DNA of 64,000 bases from Panax quinquefolius. Lineage: Eukaryota > Streptophyta > Magnoliopsida > Apiales > Araliaceae. Under the pieces are notes generated by a model, which worked only from the letters and a program-made list of their open reading frames with translations, was not told the DNA's origin and searched no databases. Numbering within the stretch: the first letter of the stretch is position 1; each line of letters begins with the position of its first letter. Below, piece after piece: positions 12,570 to 23,445 of this stretch. The stretch lies in contig CM035173.1 in NCBI GenBank assembly GCA_020205615.1, positions 51,774,922 to 51,838,921 of the forward strand, given 5' to 3'. The position numbers and the translations under genes were made by a program.

Positions 12570-13675
12570 ACTAGGTTTCGCTACCGTGCAATCTCGAGCA
12601 ATATGTCTTTCCTTTCCACAATTATAGCATACCTTGAGCTGTTGTGGGACAGTTTTTGGTGATATGTCCCTCTTTCCGCATTTATAGCATATAACCGGTG
12701 GTCGTTCTCCTCCCTTAGAACCGGTTATTCTTAAACATCGTCTTCACATGGTCGTTGTTAAATCTCCTCTTTTAAAATCTCCTCGACTCGTTTCTTCTAT
12801 TTTCATGGCCATGATTACCACGGAGTGGTTACCATTTTTGTCCGTCTGTTTCTTTCTCCATTGGTTATCATTATTACATTGATCGCTATCTCGAATACGA
12901 TCCTGGTTATGGTCCCTCGGTTGAACATACTCGTTATATCGCTCTAACAATTGAGCCACATTAACAACATCCGAATAGAGAGAAAATTTATGAGAAATGA
13001 GATATTGTCATTATGTCGGGTTTCAAACCTCTCGAAACATCCACGTCATCGTTCCTCATTCTCCACCAAATGAGGTGCAAACACGGATAACTCGCAAACT
13101 TTGTCTCGTCTTTGAGACAAATCGTCATGTTGTTTTGTTCTAATCGATGAACTCCACTTCCTTCATATATAATGAACACTTTAGGAAAGTATTTGTCATT
13201 AAATAGTTTTGAAACGTCTCCCAAGACATCTTGAGTGCGGTATTTGGATGGGTACGCTTCACAAAGCGCCACCGATAATCTGCCTCGCCACGGAACATAA
13301 AGGTGGCGAATGGAACTCTCATTCTCCGTGCATCCCAAGACATCGAATATCTTGGTAATTTGCTTGACCCATGTTTCCGCCGTGATCGGATCGGCTTTCC
13401 CTTAAATTCGGTGGTCCTGACTCTTTGAAGCTGCTTGGTACGTGACAAACCCGTGAATTGCTATCATTTCCTCCTATATTTTGAACACGAGTCTCCTCTA
13501 AATGCGATTTTGCATGAACTGTAAAAAGCTTCTAAACATCCCCTCGTTCATCATCTCGCTTTCGAGTGGTGTTGTTCACGGGAGGAACATCACACCACTG
13601 TTGCCACGTTTCTCTCGTTGGTGAGTCTGAAGTCTCCACGGTCTCATTTCCATTGTTAATATTCTTAGTCGACAT
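12570..13675 (-). pseudogene. GYP-A gag remnant with zinc knuckles
   Basis: The likely start is the ATG whose complement is 13673-13675, giving an 'MSTKNIN'-type N-terminus shared with GYP-D and GYP-F. The Retrotrans_gag core reads 'VPFATFMFRGEADYRW' and 'TALKMSWETFQNYLMTNTF' (about 13180-13330). Two CX2CX4HX4C zinc knuckles are traceable near 12590-12700. Gag forms the particle and binds RNA. It is split over several frames, with one N-terminal overlap of 116- and 102-codon frames. Confidence 0.85.
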
Positions 13676-13842
13676 TCTCAAATCATCGTCATAAAACAAG
13701 GGTTAATTAAGGAAATCAATATATCACATAATATCCTATATCTTGACCAACTAACAAATAAGCTTAGGTAGGACACACTAGCGAAGGATTTACTCGTCTC
13801 TCCCCTCCTAGTCCTATTCCGATCTCATGGAGATCATATCCC

Positions 13843-13858
13843 TAAGCTCGATACCACC
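13843..13858 (-). promoter_or_regulatory. GYP-A primer-binding site
   Basis: The minus strand reads GGTGGTATCGAGCTTAGG just inside the 5' LTR. This matches the initiator tRNA-Met complement TGGTATCAGAGC except at the CAG, which is shortened to CG, as in GYP-D and GYP-F. Confidence 0.82.
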
Positions 13859-16460
13859 TGTGGCGCCCCTAAAATAGGTATACATCACCCATTACGAGTT
13901 GTCAATACGTAGTGCAGAAACAACTACAACTTTATTATTACAACAAGAAAAGCGTGAGTTTGAATACAAATATTATCTTCTGAACAATATCTATACTCAA
14001 ATAAATCCTCATCACATTTATTGATACATTATTTTACAAAAATGGTGAGGACTACTAAACAACTCTCTAGAACCTTCATTCCATACCCCACTAAGTACTC
14101 ATTTATATTCTCGCCTCACGAGAAGAAAAATGGAACAAAAAGGAAAAGGGTGAGCTCAACTAGCCCGATAAAGAATATTATGACTAAGATAATATACAAC
14201 AAATTATCATTAGTCTTCAACAGGAAAAATCTAATGGAATCTGATAGACAACAAGTTTTTAAATCAATATTCGCAATGGAAATAATAATTCATTAGAAGA
14301 GTTAAGTAGAGAATGCAAACTACTATCTTCATGTATGAATTTAAAAGTTCATAAATCTATCTTTTATCCCCCAGTAACATCAATCAATATATATACGGAA
14401 TCGAGATATTCATCTTTTGCACTATAGGCCAAAGATATTCATCGGTTAAGTCGTGTTCATCTAAACACTGTTCATCTTTGCACTCACGGGCCAAAGATAT
14501 TCTTGAAATCATTCATCTTTCCACTACTGAGGCAAAGATATTCAATAATATCATCATTTAAGACTAAGGATGATGAAAAATATTTTTAAAAGCGAATCTA
14601 GTGAAACAAAATGACAAGGATTAAGGATTAAGGATTCGTACTTTGTTTTATCCATGTCCAAAAATACCTCAAAAATAATCATAGGGGTGTAAAATTCAAG
14701 AATGATCAAAATATGGATACAATCAAAGCTAGTATCCAGAATAGATATTTTAGACGAAAAGAAAATTTTCATTTTTCGGTGAATAGTGCCGTATTCGTGA
14801 ATAAGTGTCAGATATCGTGAATAGTCTTGATATCGTGAATAAGTAACTCAGAGCACCAAAAGTTTCAAATTTGATAAAAAACTTGGATCAATATTTCAAC
14901 ATAATGATATTGAAGAAATAATATCATTACTGAAAAAATAATATCCCTTACCTCGAAAGATCGGTGCTTAAATTTGAAACAGGATATAGGCTATGACTTG
15001 AACTTGCAGTATAGCAATACTCAAAATATACTCAAAATACTCACAAGAATAAACTCGATAATATAGATAGAGAAAACTTGAGTTTACGGTGTGATTTTCA
15101 ATTCTAACCTAAGCACCTATTTATAGGAAAATGCTTAGAACACCAAAGCGAAAATTTATTAAAATATTAATTTATTAATTTTTATTCCTCGCACACATTT
15201 AGAGATCTGAATTCAGCCACTTCTAACACATGCAAGACCCACAATAATGACAAAAAACGTTTTTGTCATTTTAAATATTTTATACTTCCAAAAATCAATT
15301 ATTTTGAACTTGAAACTTCAATAATTCACAATAAATAGCCCTTTTGTCGGAAAATTGAAACTCGGGACTTTTTATAGGAAATTCAATTCTCTACAACTTT
15401 GCGGAAGAAAGTTTTTAAATTCCAAACAAAAAAAATTAAAAGAAATCCACAAGCGGGCAATTTTACTGTGCTATAATCAAATTTGATCGATAAATGGGGT
15501 CCACAGAGCATGTTTAACATATTTTAAACATTTATTACAACAAAATACTCTTCCTCCTCGTATACTCATATATCCCACATTCGTTTTTAAAATATCACCA
15601 TTATTATATTATTAAAATATAATAATATATTTAAATGAATTATTTTATCGAGAAAAATATAAAATTTCAATTTTCAACAATTGTCACATTAAAAATTTTC
15701 TCCATCTATATCCACATAAAATCAATATTTTTCTCATCATATGAATCAATAATTAATTATTCATAAATAATATTACGAGAATCACAATATTGACAACCGA
15801 GCAGGTTAAAGGAAAAGGGGGCTTTCAATAAGAATTTCTCCTTCATGGCGGCAATTAGGTGACCAAACCTCTCCTTAGAGCAGAACTTTCTAGACATTGC
15901 CAATAATGTTATCTAATAATATTATTGAGATAATATGAATTATTGATTTGATAATGAAAAATCTTGTGTAATGACAATTATCAAACAACAATGAATATAA
16001 AATATCAACGCAACAATTATTAAATCAATAAAATCTTTGAGCGGTAATTACACGTAACCATTATTGAGTAAAGTGCCTTCTTACGTAAGAATCAATAATT
16101 GGTGCAATACCGTACTCTACGTGTTTTAACCAATAGAGTATTTTAACGGTGATTAATTCATGAATAACTACGCCGTTATTTTTAAACAACTTATATTTAT
16201 CGTTTTCTTCATCCAATCGCTTTCAAGTTATGGGGCTCACAAAAGATCGCTACTTGGCAGTAAATGCGAATATTCCCAAACTGACAAGAATATTCCACGA
16301 CCCAACGAATATTCCCTGACAACAATGAATATTTTATAACCATTTGCTTATTTTGAAATATTTGCGTATTTTACCCATAACTATCCACATTAATCAAATC
16401 AACCCTTACTATTTCAAAATAGAAAATTAAATTTCATTAATAATAAGTTGGGGTCTTACA
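13859..16460 (-). repeat. GYP-A 5' LTR
   Basis: 2602 bp, TGTGGCGCCCC at the plus-scale start and GGGGTCTTACA at the end. In LTR orientation it holds a TATA box (CCTATAAATAGG, complement of 15116-15127), a splice-donor-like CGAGGTAAGGG (donor G at 14951), a GTGAATAGT array (14781-14845), three copies of the CTTTG...CAAAG hairpin motif (14410-14552) and then the primer-binding site. A 91-codon frame at 14021-14296 is LTR sequence, not a gene. Confidence 0.92.
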
Positions 16461-17079
16461 CCTTTCCTAGACAGAACTTTCTTAGACATTGTCGATAATG
16501 CTATCTAATAATATTATATGAATTATTGATCTGATAATGGAAAATATTGTGCAGTGATAATTATTGAAACAACAATAATATAAAATATCAACGTAGAAAT
16601 TATTGAATTAATAAAATAAAATATTGAACAGTAATTACTGTAACAATTATTGAGTGGTGCCTTGCTACGTAAGAATCAATAATCCAAAATATTGTGCAAT
16701 CTGTGTGTGTGTTAATGTGCAACAACCACGTATATTATCGTACTTTAACCACCGTGTATTCCAACGATTAATTAACGATAACAACTACGCTATTATTTAT
16801 AAAAACTCAAACTTTTCATTTTCTTCATCTGACCATTTTTTGTTATGGGGCCCACAAATGGTACTTAAATGCATCACGAATATTGCTAAGCGTTAATAAT
16901 ATTCCACGACCAAGCGAATATTCCCCGACAACAACAAATATTTTATAACCACTTGCTTATTTTGTAAAATTTGCACATTTCACCCATAACCGAAGCATTA
17001 TATCAAATTAACACCTTATTATTTCAAAATAATGAATAGAAGAAATTCAATTTTATTTATAAAAAGTTGGGGTCTTACA
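16461..17079 (-). repeat. GYP-B: Tekay-type LTR fragment
   Basis: Directly after the GYP-A LTR end the sequence restarts inside the same LTR family (CCTTTCCTAGACAGAAC, compare 20080) and runs to another GGGGTCTTACA end at 17079. It is the outer LTR into which GYP-A inserted; the remainder lies left of the window. Confidence 0.88.
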
Positions 17080-18199
17080 TATATAAGTATTATATATATA
17101 TGTAATATGCATGTGAAGTATATATATATATATATATGCCGTTTATATGAGGTAATGTATGTATATATATATATATTATAAGTTTTGTTTTATTAGATTA
17201 TAAATAGAATATATTATATTTTATTTAAAGTTTTTGTTTTATTAGAATATTTTATTGCACAGTAATGAATTGTAAAATTCAAATTTCAGAAAATTTTTAG
17301 GTTGGTTGGCTTAAGTGATGGTTTTATCATGCGTCAAGTGATTTTTCGTTTCAAATAGTATCCTGCCATTCTCCTATAAATAGGATGCTTAGTTTAGAAT
17401 TGAAAATCACACCATAATTAGAGAATTCTTCTTCTATAATATCGAGCGTATTTCTTTTGAGTTTAAGGAAGCTTTGAGCGTAGAAAACAGTATAAGTTTT
17501 CTTCAAGAATCTCCGCTCTACCAGTCAAAAATACTCTCTTTTTAAGGTAAGGGATATTATTTTTGTTCAATATTCATATGAAATAGTATTATCTTCCATA
17601 GTTTGTAGTATGTAAGTAATATTATTTTGTTTCAGATTCTGAATTCTATACTCATTTTGTTATGTATTGCTTCTATACTCCTTGAAATTAGTAGAATATC
17701 CCTGAAATTTGCGCTTCATCTAGTGTCGTTTCACAAGGATATTTTTCTGAACATTCTTGTTAAAGTTTAATTTTTTTATGTCGGGTACTATTCACCCGGG
17801 GTACTATTCATGACAAAAATTGATTTCTTTTCTGTCTAAATTATTTTTGATACAATATTATTCTTGAATTTTACTCCACAAAGTAGTATCATGTTTATAA
17901 TTTGGACATTATTAAATTCTGGATAAATTAAATTATAAATCTTTAAAATTTATCATTGCTTTCATTTAATTGAATTCTTATATCATTGTCATCATCTGCA
18001 TGCTTATATTGTGATGAAAGTTATCTTTGGCCCGTAGTGCATAGATGAACTATTGATTGATATGATTATGACCAAGGATTATTCGATATAATCATGACCT
18101 GTAATGTTACAAATGACGTGGTAAAAGCCCTCATTGGCCCGTAGTGCATTGATGGACAGTTGTTGGCATGATCATGACCATTGGTGATAACACGAATAT
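17080..18199 (+). repeat. GYP-C 5' LTR, first part (5'-truncated)
   Basis: Beginning in TA-rich sequence (17080-17185), this carries the Tekay promoter region: TATA box CTATAAATA at 17374-17382, the conserved AATTGAAAATCACACC block, a splice-donor-like AAGGTAAGGG (donor G at 17547), GTACTATTCA repeats (17781-17812) and hairpin-type TTGGCCCGTAGTGCA motifs (18016-18155). It is interrupted at 18199 by an antisense solo LTR and resumes at 20711. The boundary with the TA-rich stretch is uncertain. Confidence 0.8.
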
Positions 18200-20705
18200 T
18201 GTGACGCCCCCAAAATAGGTCCACACAACCCATTCTGAGTCGCCAAATACATGATACAAAAAATAAGTACAACTTAATTATTACAATTGTTGTGCAAAAT
18301 ACGAAAACACATATGATGTGAGTTTAAATGCAAATATTGTCTTTTAGACAATATCCAAACTCAAATAAGTCCTCATTATAATTATTGATACACTATTTTA
18401 CAAAATAGTGAGGACTGCTAAAACAACTGACTTGAAACATCACTCCACATCCCGACTAGTTTCCGCTATATTCTCGCCTTCTGAGAAGAAAAATGGAACA
18501 AAAAGGAAAAGGGTGAGCTCAACTAGCTCAGTAAAGAATATTATGACTAAGATAATGTAGAACAAATTATCGTTAGCCTTCAATAAATCAGATAAAATAT
18601 AATGGACAATAAGTTTTAGATCAATACTCGCAGCGGAAATAATAATTCATTAGAAGAGTTAAGTAGAGAATGAAGTATACTATCTTCTATGATTTAAAAG
18701 TCCATCATCAATATTTTATCCCTGTAACATCAACCAATACACAACTTGAACCAAATATTCATCTTTGCACTACAGGCCAAAGATATTCATCAGGTAATCA
18801 TTCATCTTTACACTACAGGCCAAAGATATTCATCAAGTATCACCATTTAAGACAGAGGATGATGAAAAATATCTTAAAGAAAATGAATCCAGTGAGATAA
18901 AAGGACAAAGATTAGGGATTCGTACTTTGGTTTATCCAAGTTTAAAAATACACCATAATAATCAATTGTGGAGCAAAATTCAAGAATGAAGATCAAAACA
19001 TGGAAACAATCAAAGATAGTAACCATCATAGACAACTTGGACAAAGAAAAGAAAATTTAATTTTTCTGTGAATAGTGTCGTATCCGTGAATAGTGTCTTA
19101 TACGTGAATAGTGCCGTATACGTGAATAGTAACCCCGACACAAAAAGGTAGAAATTTCACAAGAAAAATCATACTTCGTGAATATTACTCGTGAATAGTA
19201 CCGTATTCGTGAATAGTATCATATACGTGAATAGTGTCGTATACGTGAATAATAACCTCGACATGAAAAGGTAAAAATTTTATAATATAATTCATATTAA
19301 TATTTTGATATAATGATATTGAAAGAAATAACATTATTTACGAAGAAAATAACATCCCTTACCTCAAAAGAATAAGACTTTAAGCTAAATATCGGATATA
19401 ATCTTTGAAGAAAACTTTGCGCTTATCAACTCTCAAATTATCTAAATACTTACAAAAATACGCTCGATATTATAGAGAGAGAATTTTTTGATTCTGGTGT
19501 GATTTTAAATTCTAACTAAGCACCCTATTCATAAGAAAATGCTAGAACACTATAGTTAACAAAATTAAATATGAAGGCTTTGGCCGCACTCTATCTTTGA
19601 AGAATAGGCACACCACTTTTGAAATAATTCTCAGCACATTTCACCAACAAAGGACAAGAGTGGGGCCCACCCATGTTTTTAATAAAAATATTTATTTTTG
19701 AAACTTCAATAATTCATAATAAATAGCCCTTTTATCAGACAAATACAAATGTTATATCCATTCCATAGGAAATTTAATTCTCTACAACTTTGTAGAAGAA
19801 AGTTTTTCCAAATTCCAAACAGAAAATGACCAAAATCCACATACGGATGATTTTTAATACCTCCATTCTGAAAAAAATACTGATAAAATACCTCAGCATT
19901 AATTTCTTCATTTATATCCACATAAAATAAATATTTCCTTATCATATAAATCAATAATTAATTATTCACAAATAATATTGTAGAATCACAATGTGACAAC
20001 CAGGTCGTTCCCAGGAAAGAAGAGGGCTTTCCGATAAGGATTTTTTCTTACTGGCGTGTAATTAGGTGACCAAACCACTTTCCTAGACAGAACTTTCTTA
20101 AACATTGCCAATAGTGATATCTAATAATATTATTCAAATAATATAAATTATTGATCTGATAATGGAAAATATTGTGCAGTGACAATTATTGAATTAACCA
20201 TAATATAAAATATCAACGTAGCAATTATTGAATCAATAAAATAAAATATTGAAGCGATAATTCTTGTAACAATTATTAGGTAGTGCCTTCTTACGTAAGA
20301 ATCAATAATCCAAAATACAAGTATATCTCTTTGTGCAACAACGCAGACATTACTTACTTTACCCAATCGGTATTCCAATGATTTTACTTAACAGAATAAC
20401 TACTCAGCGTTATTTATAAAAAAAACTCATACTTTTCGCTTTCTTCCTCCAAGCAGTTTTTTTTTTGTTATGGGGCCCACAAATGTCATTTTGTCTTATG
20501 TATAATATTCCCCAAAGCAAAAGAATATTCCACGACCAAACGAATATTCCCCGACAACAATGAATATTTTATAACCACTTACTTATTCTGCAAAATTTGC
20601 ACATTTCACCCATAACCAAAATATTATATCAAATTAACACCTTATTATTTCAAATTAATGAATAGAGGAAATTCAATTTTATTTATAAAAAGTTAGGGTC
20701 TTACA
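18200..20705 (-). repeat. Solo Tekay-type LTR inserted antisense in the GYP-C LTR (TSD AATAT)
   Basis: 2506 bp running from TGTGACGCCCCC to GGGGTCTTACA, flanked by AATAT at 18195-18199 and 20706-20710. The GYP-C LTR continues seamlessly on both sides. It has two hairpin motifs (18757-18836), GTGAATAGT arrays (19068-19130 and 19178-19255), a donor-like site at 19362, and a damaged TATA (CCCTATTCATAAG). A solo LTR with a TSD indicates LTR-LTR recombination after a full insertion. Confidence 0.93.
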
Positions 20706-20710
20706 AATAT

Positions 20711-21316
20711 CCTTGGCCCGTAGTGTATGAATAATTCGTGGATGTGATACTAATGAATATCCTTGGCCTGTAGTGCATGGATAATGCAGTGTTGTGGATT
20801 ATTTATTTAGCTGAGTCTCAGCGATAAAATTGATGATACTTTTAAATCATAGAAGATAGTAGATATCATGCTCTACTTGACTCTTCTAATGTATTGCTTG
20901 TTCCACTGCAGTTAAACTTGTTGTTTATTGTATTTTATCAGTTTAACACTATTGAAGGCTAACGATAATTTATTCTGCATTATCGTAGTCATAATATTTC
21001 TTACTGGGCTAGTTGAGCTCACCCTTTTTCTTTCATTGTTCTCTTCAGGAAATGAGAACGTGGCCGGGACTAGTCGGGGAATGGAGTGATGGTCAGAGAT
21101 GATGGCTGTAGTAGTCCTCACTATTTTATAAAATAGTGCGATAATAATTGTAATGAGGACTCCATTTGAGTTTAGATATTGTCTAGAAAACAATATTCAT
21201 GCTAAAACTCTCAACTTATGTTTCACGATAGTTGTATAATTAAGTTTGTATTTGTATTCTGTACTATGTATTTGGCGACTCATAATGGGTTATGGATACC
21301 TATTTTTGGGGCGTCA
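20711..21316 (+). repeat. GYP-C 5' LTR, second part
   Basis: Resumes with CCTTGGCCCGTAGTG repeats (20711-20785) and ends in TTTTGGGGCGTCA, the Tekay LTR terminus in plus orientation. Frames on the complementary strand here (20912-21193) are LTR translation only. Confidence 0.87.
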
Positions 21317-21340
21317 TAGTTAGAATCAAAGCTTAGGGAT
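21317..21340 (+). promoter_or_regulatory. GYP-C degenerate primer-binding site
   Basis: TTAGAATCAAAGCTTAGG after the LTR end corresponds to TTGGTATCAGAGCTTAGG of the family, with several substitutions. Confidence 0.6.
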
Positions 21341-21657
21341 ATGATCCCTACCGAGGTTTGAGGCTAGAACTAGGAGGGGAGAGACGGGTAAATCCTTCGC
21401 TAGTATGATCTACCTAAGCTTAATTGTTATTTAATGGGTCGGTCAGAATATAGGGATAATATGTGGTATGTCAATTAATCTTTGTTTTGTGGCAGTATTT
21501 AAAAATGACATCTAAAAATCAAGAGATGAACTAATATAGAGTTTTCAGTGATGAATCGAGGAGATTCATTTAAAGAATAAATATTGGAGTATAATATTTT
21601 GTTATAACAAAGATTTTATTAGGGAGTACTAATTAAGTTATTAAACTTGATTTTAAG

Positions 21658-22398
21658 ATGTCAGATGAAGAAGAAATTAGATATATCCATGTGGTGAGTG
21701 AAGAATTAATAGTTTCAACCGAGCTAGTCGCAGAGGTAGCAGCTGAGAGTGAGGAAGAAGAGGAACCTAAGGAGGATTTATTAGGAGAACTTTATGATCG
21801 AAATGTAAAACTGCAAAATCGTATTCATGAGTTAGAAGAGCAGGCTGAAGAACGGCAGGCGGTCTTGGAGCAAAGGGATGCAACAATTCAATATTGTGTT
21901 ACCCGATATGCGATGCTTGAACAAAAGCACTCTTTGGCAGAGTATAAGATAATAAAGCTAGAATCTGAGAATTCAAATGTCAAGGAGCAGCTGAAAGAAG
22001 AAACAACTGAACGAGTGAGAATGAAGGATGTAAAGGTCAAAGCCGCACTATGCGTTGATATTGTAGAAAGAGAAGTCCAATCCAAGAAGGCTAAAATAGA
22101 TGAAATGTATTTCTCTTTTTGGACAACAATTGGGAGAACCCAACATCGAGTTTTGAATTACCCTGTACATTGCGGTCAACCCCAATTCGATATGGATCGA
22201 AGATTAATGATTCAGATCATGGATCGGGAGTACGATGAGGCAGTTGAGGGTGGAACATGCCCTATAGCGAATGTTAATTCCAGCGGTAATGATGACACCA
22301 AAGGCTGTCCCGGACAAGTCAAATTCAGTGGTTCAAGAGAGAGTGCTTTTCGTGACTTCCCAAAAAATGAGGAACCCGAACGAAGTTATCACAGGTAA
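21658..22398 (+). CDS. Coiled-coil ORF in gag position of GYP-C (246 aa)
   Basis: An uninterrupted 246-codon frame opens with a run of acidic residues (about residues 3-45, including a block of five E at 35-39). Then comes a long predicted coiled coil (about residues 42-150, with leucine/isoleucine heptads such as 'LQNRIHELEEQAEERQ' and 'IIKLESENSNVKEQL') and a tail ('FSFWTTIGRTQHRV', about 150-220) that ends in sequence homologous to the gag-protease junction of GYP-A. The Retrotrans_gag core and zinc knuckles seen in GYP-A, GYP-D and GYP-F are absent. The protease frame starts in another phase at about 22271. I do not recognise the coiled-coil part. It could be a divergent gag N-terminus or a captured host fragment. 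Its open frame is notable inside a heavily decayed element. Confidence 0.65.
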   Translation: MSDEEEIRYIHVVSEELIVSTELVAEVAAESEEEEEPKEDLLGELYDRNVKLQNRIHELEEQAEERQAVLEQRDATIQYCVTRYAMLEQKHSLAEYKIIKLESENSNVKEQLKEETTERVRMKDVKVKAALCVDIVEREVQSKKAKIDEMYFSFWTTIGRTQHRVLNYPVHCGQPQFDMDRRLMIQIMDREYDEAVEGGTCPIANVNSSGNDDTKGCPGQVKFSGSRESAFRDFPKNEEPERSYHR

Positions 22399-22795
22399 GC
22401 TAATTATAAATTCTTGCGAAGTATATACCTTATTCGATACCGGTTCTACCCATTCTTTTATTTCACCTACTTGAGCTCAACGTTTAAATTTGACTCCAGA
22501 GATATTAGACTTTGACTTATTTATTAAAACTCCATTTGGATAAACTTTCATTACATTCACAGTTTATAAGTCTTGTTTGATTCAAATCGGTACCCTCACA
22601 TTACTTGTCGATCTTATCTCTTTGAAAATACTTGCATTTGATGTGATTTTAGGAATCGACTAGTTAACTACTCCTCATGCTAAAATTGATTATTTTCGTA
22701 AGGTTTTTAACCTTAATATTCCTAACCAACCTGTTATGCGAATTCAAGCAACCAAACCACTAAAGTCAATCACTGTCATATCAAGCCATAAGTAA
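22271..22795 (+). pseudogene. GYP-C aspartic protease
   Basis: The frame at 22271-22474 ends 'RNPNEVITGK' then 'YTLFDTGSTHSFISP', with the D-T-G-S catalytic loop of a retroviral-type aspartic protease at about 22436-22447. It continues across a stop into 'SCLIQIGTLTLLVDLISLKILAFDVILGID' and 'HAKIDYFRKV' (to about 22720). A stop replaces the tryptophan in the usual 'DWL' motif. It is homologous to GYP-A 12160-12490. Confidence 0.82.
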
Positions 22796-22798
22796 AGA

Positions 22799-22935
22799 GC
22801 CCCGAGCCTTTCGCTAGTGACTTCCTTGTGCGGGATGCACCGAAGCCAAACTCTTCGTAGGGGACGCTATGAATAACGGTGGCAAGTTGATAGGTATCAA
22901 TGTGAGTTGCTATCCAAGTCTTAGATGAGAATCAC
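22799..22935 (+). repeat. Short module shared with GYP-D 51105-51245 (inverted)
   Basis: About 135 bp reading GAGCCTTTCGCTAGTGACTT to about TTGCTATCCAAGTC aligns, at roughly three quarters identity by eye, with the minus strand of 51105-51245. It lies between protease and RT-leading sequence here, but in the RT region in GYP-D, and is absent from GYP-A at either place. Identity unknown. Confidence 0.5.
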
Positions 22936-23445
22936 AATTTTGAATGATATTTCTATTGTTAATAAATTTGCTGACGTATTCCCCGAAGAACTTCCTAGCC
23001 TACCCCGAGGCGTGAAATCGAATTTTGTATTGACCTTGAACCCGATACAAAACCCTCAAATATGTATTCACCCAAAACGAACGTAACATGCGCCAAAGAT
23101 GTTGGCTCGAGCTGTTGAAAGATTACGGCCATACCATTCAATACCATCCTGGAAAAGCGAACGTGATAGCTGACGCGTTAAGTAGAAGATCGTATGCGGT
23201 TACAAGTGCGACGTTGTTAACACAAAGACCCATTTCATACGACTTACAAAAGATGGAGATATAGTTAAAGACTCCAATAACCTATGTGAAGATAGCGAAT
23301 ATACGATTAGAACCGACTTTAATCGATAAAGTTAAAGCCGCTCAACATATAGACTGAGAGATGATGAATGTGAAGAAGAAGGTGCAAGAAGGAGTTATTC
23401 TAGAAACAAGAATCGACGCAGAGAGGAAATCTCAACCCTCGATAT
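22936..23445 (+). pseudogene. GYP-C RT-leader and RNase H fragment with internal deletion
   Basis: '[28 protein letters not shown]' (22960-23045) is the segment that normally precedes RT. It joins near 23050 directly to the RNase H C-terminus, '[20 protein letters not shown]' (about 23085-23145) and '[14 protein letters not shown]' (about 23170-23210). RT and the RNase H core, normally about 1 kb, are missing. The fragment ends where Copia gag sequence begins, near 23445. Confidence 0.8.

Larger units (their letters stand above)
8496..16460 (-). mobile_element. GYP-A: Ty3/Gypsy chromovirus (Tekay/Del type), minus strand
   Basis: On the minus strand the order is 5' LTR (13859-16460), primer-binding site, gag, protease, RT, RNase H, integrase with a chromodomain remnant, polypurine tract, then 3' LTR (ends at 9085 on the plus scale). 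RT before integrase and the GPY/F plus chromodomain tail place it with chromoviruses. The 3' LTR is only partly present because COP-A inserted in it. The right LTR end at 16460 is followed by LTR sequence of a sister element, so GYP-A itself inserted into GYP-B; the likely TSD is CCTTT, with the left copy outside the window. Confidence 0.9.
17080..23445 (+). mobile_element. GYP-C: truncated Tekay-type Gypsy element, plus strand
   Basis: A 5' LTR (17080-18199 plus 20711-21316) is followed by a primer-binding remnant, a conserved leader, a coiled-coil ORF, protease, and an RNase H fragment. RT and most of RNase H are deleted near 23050, and the element stops at about 23445, where Copia gag sequence begins. 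The leader (21317-21480) aligns with that of GYP-F (61854-62020), so it belongs to the same lineage, but the gag-position ORF differs. Confidence 0.85.
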
